DNA of 8,003 nt from the NCBI GenBank assembly GCA_025363495.1, contig JANYDR010000251.1:1-8003 (forward strand), read 5' to 3'. Under the pieces are notes generated by a model. It was not told the DNA's origin. It was given only the letters and a program-made list of their open reading frames with translations, and searched no databases. Positions within the stretch are counted from its first letter, which is position 1. Each line of letters starts with the position of its first letter. Source of the DNA: Cyclobacteriaceae bacterium. Lineage in GTDB: Bacteria; Bacteroidota; Bacteroidia; Cytophagales; Cyclobacteriaceae. Positions 6,727 through 8,003 of this stretch are shown in pieces. A program made the translations under genes and the position numbers.

Positions 6727-7782
6727 CTATCGATACGTTTTCAGAAACTCCATCAGCTTCTTAATTTCCTTTTTCCTAATAGCCGGAAAATTCGCAATCC
6801 TGAATGTATCTTTTTTAAGATTTCCATAGCCTTCACCCAGCAGCATTCCTTTTTTCTTTGCGCCTGCCTTTACTACCCCGATAAGATTAGGACTTCCCTT
6901 CACTGTAATTACTGTTCTGGATTGAACATCCGGATTTTTTATAAGAAGCTGAAGGTCCTTTGAATTCTTAAAGAAACTAGCCCAGTCTTTTTGCCGTTTC
7001 GTTATGGTGCGATCAACTCTGGAGATATTATCCATTTTTCTTGCCGAACAACGAAGCAAATAAATCCCTAAGACATTTGGAGTATACGGTGTTTGCCATT
7101 TGTCCATCATCTCCTTCATTAATGAGAGGCTATTGTAATGACTCTTCTCGCCAATCTCTTCCATTCGTCTGATGACCTTCGGAGAACAGATCATTATGGC
7201 AAGTCCTGCGGGAAGTCCGAAACATTTCTGGACGGAGGCGAACCAAAGATCGGCAGATGGAAAGTCGAGCACGATCCCAGCCATGGATGAAGTAGCATCA
7301 ACGGCAATAAAGCGGTCAGGATTGTTTTTTTTTATTGCCGTGATTATTTTATTGCTGACCTGGGTTCCATTGGATGTTTCATTTTGAGTAAGGCATATGA
7401 TTTCTCCATCATTGAAAGTCAGTTCTTTTGGATTGAGTTCTTTTTCAAATTGAAAAGAGATTGATTCTGCCTCCGGCTTTAATCGGTGAGTGTAATCAAA
7501 CCATTTTTCTCCAAAAGCACCATTGTGGATATGAATACTTTTGTTCTTTATTAATGATTGTGCAATAACTTCCCAGCACTCTGTGGCGGAGGAAGTGAAG
7601 AACACTGAATAATCATTCGGTATGTTCAGTTTATTTTTGAGAAGTTTGATCGTTTTTTTTGATAACGCTATAAACTCCGTGCTCCGGTGGTTCATACTGA
7701 GAATGCCTTTTTTGTGGGCGCTCTTTGTCCAGTCGGAAAGTTCGTCGTGTACGCGGGAAGGGCCAGGATAGAAGGAGATCAA
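6727..7782 (-). CDS. Class V PLP-dependent aminotransferase, phosphoserine-aminotransferase-like
   Basis: A complete 351-residue fold-type I PLP enzyme of the class V/SerC-like group; cytoplasmic. The N-terminal YPGPSRV (residues 5-11) and MNHRSTEF (30-37) match the substrate-pocket loops of SerC and alanine-glyoxylate aminotransferases. TSSATECWE (63-71) is the cofactor phosphate loop, VDATSSMAG carries Asp162 for the pyridine nitrogen, and SVQKCFGLPAGL carries Lys186 for the Schiff base. FRIANFPAI near the C-terminus is also typical. The substrate cannot be fixed: phosphoserine is one candidate, but HRS is preceded by MN rather than the usual IS of canonical SerC. The start is TTG at 7782-7780; an in-frame stop lies a few codons upstream, no ATG lies between, and the next Met (residue 30) would remove the PGPS motif. 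It follows the aroQ end by 101 bp on the same strand. Confidence 0.88.
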   Translation of the reverse strand: MISFYPGPSRVHDELSDWTKSAHKKGILSMNHRSTEFIALSKKTIKLLKNKLNIPNDYSVFFTSSATECWEVIAQSLIKNKSIHIHNGAFGEKWFDYTHRLKPEAESISFQFEKELNPKELTFNDGEIICLTQNETSNGTQVSNKIITAIKKNNPDRFIAVDATSSMAGIVLDFPSADLWFASVQKCFGLPAGLAIMICSPKVIRRMEEIGEKSHYNSLSLMKEMMDKWQTPYTPNVLGIYLLRCSARKMDNISRVDRTITKRQKDWASFFKNSKDLQLLIKNPDVQSRTVITVKGSPNLIGVVKAGAKKKGMLLGEGYGNLKKDTFRIANFPAIRKKEIKKLMEFLKTYR

Positions 7783-7801
7783 AGCGTGTGTTAATTATAA
7801 G

Positions 7802-7861
7802 TTATGAATTATGAATTGAATGGTTGTTCGTTGATGGTCCTTTGTTGTCAGCCTAACAACA
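7802..7861. repeat. Short tandem repeat and small hairpin between aroQ and the aminotransferase
   Basis: TTATGAA is repeated twice in tandem at 7802-7815, and TGTTGT (7843-7848) pairs with ACAACA (7856-7861) around a 7-nt loop. The hairpin lies about 20 bp after the aroQ stop on the minus strand but has no T-tract, so it is at best a weak terminator. The AT-rich tandem lies just upstream of the aminotransferase start and might belong to its promoter region; no promoter boxes are convincing. Confidence 0.25.
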
Positions 7862-7883
7862 GCCAACCAACAACTATGAACGA

Positions 7884-8003
7884 TTATTTTCCCCGGTTAG
7901 CAAGATAAATCAATGCAAGTGCATAGCCTTGTAAACCAAATCCAGTTAACAGTCCGGCGCACTTGGAGGTGATGAGGCTTGTGTGCCGGAATTCTTCGCG
8001 CGC
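7884..8003 (-). CDS. aroQ: Type II 3-dehydroquinate dehydratase, C-terminal fragment (runs off right edge)
   Basis: The last 39 codons of a minus-strand gene that ends at TAA 7886-7884; the rest is outside the window. The fragment begins AREEFRHTSLITSKCAGL and continues LTGFGLQGYALALIYLA, closely matching the end of type II dehydroquinases, where HAREEFR(H/R)HS carries active-site arginines and is followed by a GFG-x-x-GY helix. The enzyme dehydrates 3-dehydroquinate to 3-dehydroshikimate in the cytoplasmic shikimate pathway. The catalytic tyrosine and histidine would lie in the missing part. The aminotransferase begins 101 bp downstream on the same strand; co-transcription is possible but not shown. 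Confidence 0.88.
   Translation of the reverse strand, partial: AREEFRHTSLITSKCAGLLTGFGLQGYALALIYLANRGK

Noticed and set aside
6512..6829. 105-codon plus-strand frame through the intergenic repeat block
   Set aside because: It overlaps the real aminotransferase gene antisense and crosses repeat DNA; the translation has no recognisable domain.
1..8003. CRISPR array, tRNA or rRNA genes, insertion sequence transposase
   Set aside because: No spaced identical repeats, cloverleaf-like gene, rRNA sequence or transposase reading frame was found.

Overview
The window most likely comes from a bacterium of the phylum Bacteroidota. This is inferred from the AT-rich genes, starts without recognisable Shine-Dalgarno sequences, and the character of the proteins; no 16S or other taxonomic marker is present. 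The theme of the left three quarters is inorganic carbon (CO2/bicarbonate) acquisition.

Layout. (1) 2-1508, plus strand: the C-terminal part of a SulP-family anion/bicarbonate permease, then after 13 bp a complete beta-class carbonic anhydrase close to E. coli Can. A strong intrinsic terminator follows at 1574-1603. (2) 1509-2081: a 573-bp stretch without an intact gene. It holds that terminator, a second terminator-like hairpin facing the other way, protein-like but interrupted minus-strand reading frames (possibly a decayed gene), a set of mutually exclusive complementary segments, a 10-bp direct repeat around a weak promoter-like sequence, and a 12-bp palindrome. (3) 2082-6469, plus strand: dabA (835 codons) and dabB (622 codons), 11 bp apart, encoding a DAB-type energy-coupled inorganic carbon accumulation complex. 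All four predicted zinc/active-site residues are present in DabA, and the first-half proton-channel Glu/Lys are present in DabB. (4) 6470-6726: a short convergent intergenic region with a GC-richer block resembling a dispersed repeat and a 10-bp inverted repeat. (5) 6727-7782, minus strand: a class V PLP-dependent aminotransferase related to phosphoserine aminotransferases, apparently starting at TTG. (6) 7884-8003, minus strand: the last 39 codons of aroQ (type II 3-dehydroquinate dehydratase), running off the right edge.

How the genes fit together. The SulP permease could import bicarbonate, with the carbonic anhydrase equilibrating bicarbonate and CO2. DabAB is expected to convert CO2 to bicarbonate in one direction, driven by a cation gradient across the membrane. 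Together they would supply cytoplasmic bicarbonate, for example for anaplerotic or biosynthetic carboxylases; no RuBisCO or carboxysome gene is visible. The terminator and long spacer suggest that the two systems are separately transcribed. The minus-strand genes are amino-acid/shikimate metabolism and look unrelated. DabAB is a described system; I see no clearly new system here. The most open questions are the unexplained 1.6-2.08 kb spacer and the repeat block at 6485-6660.
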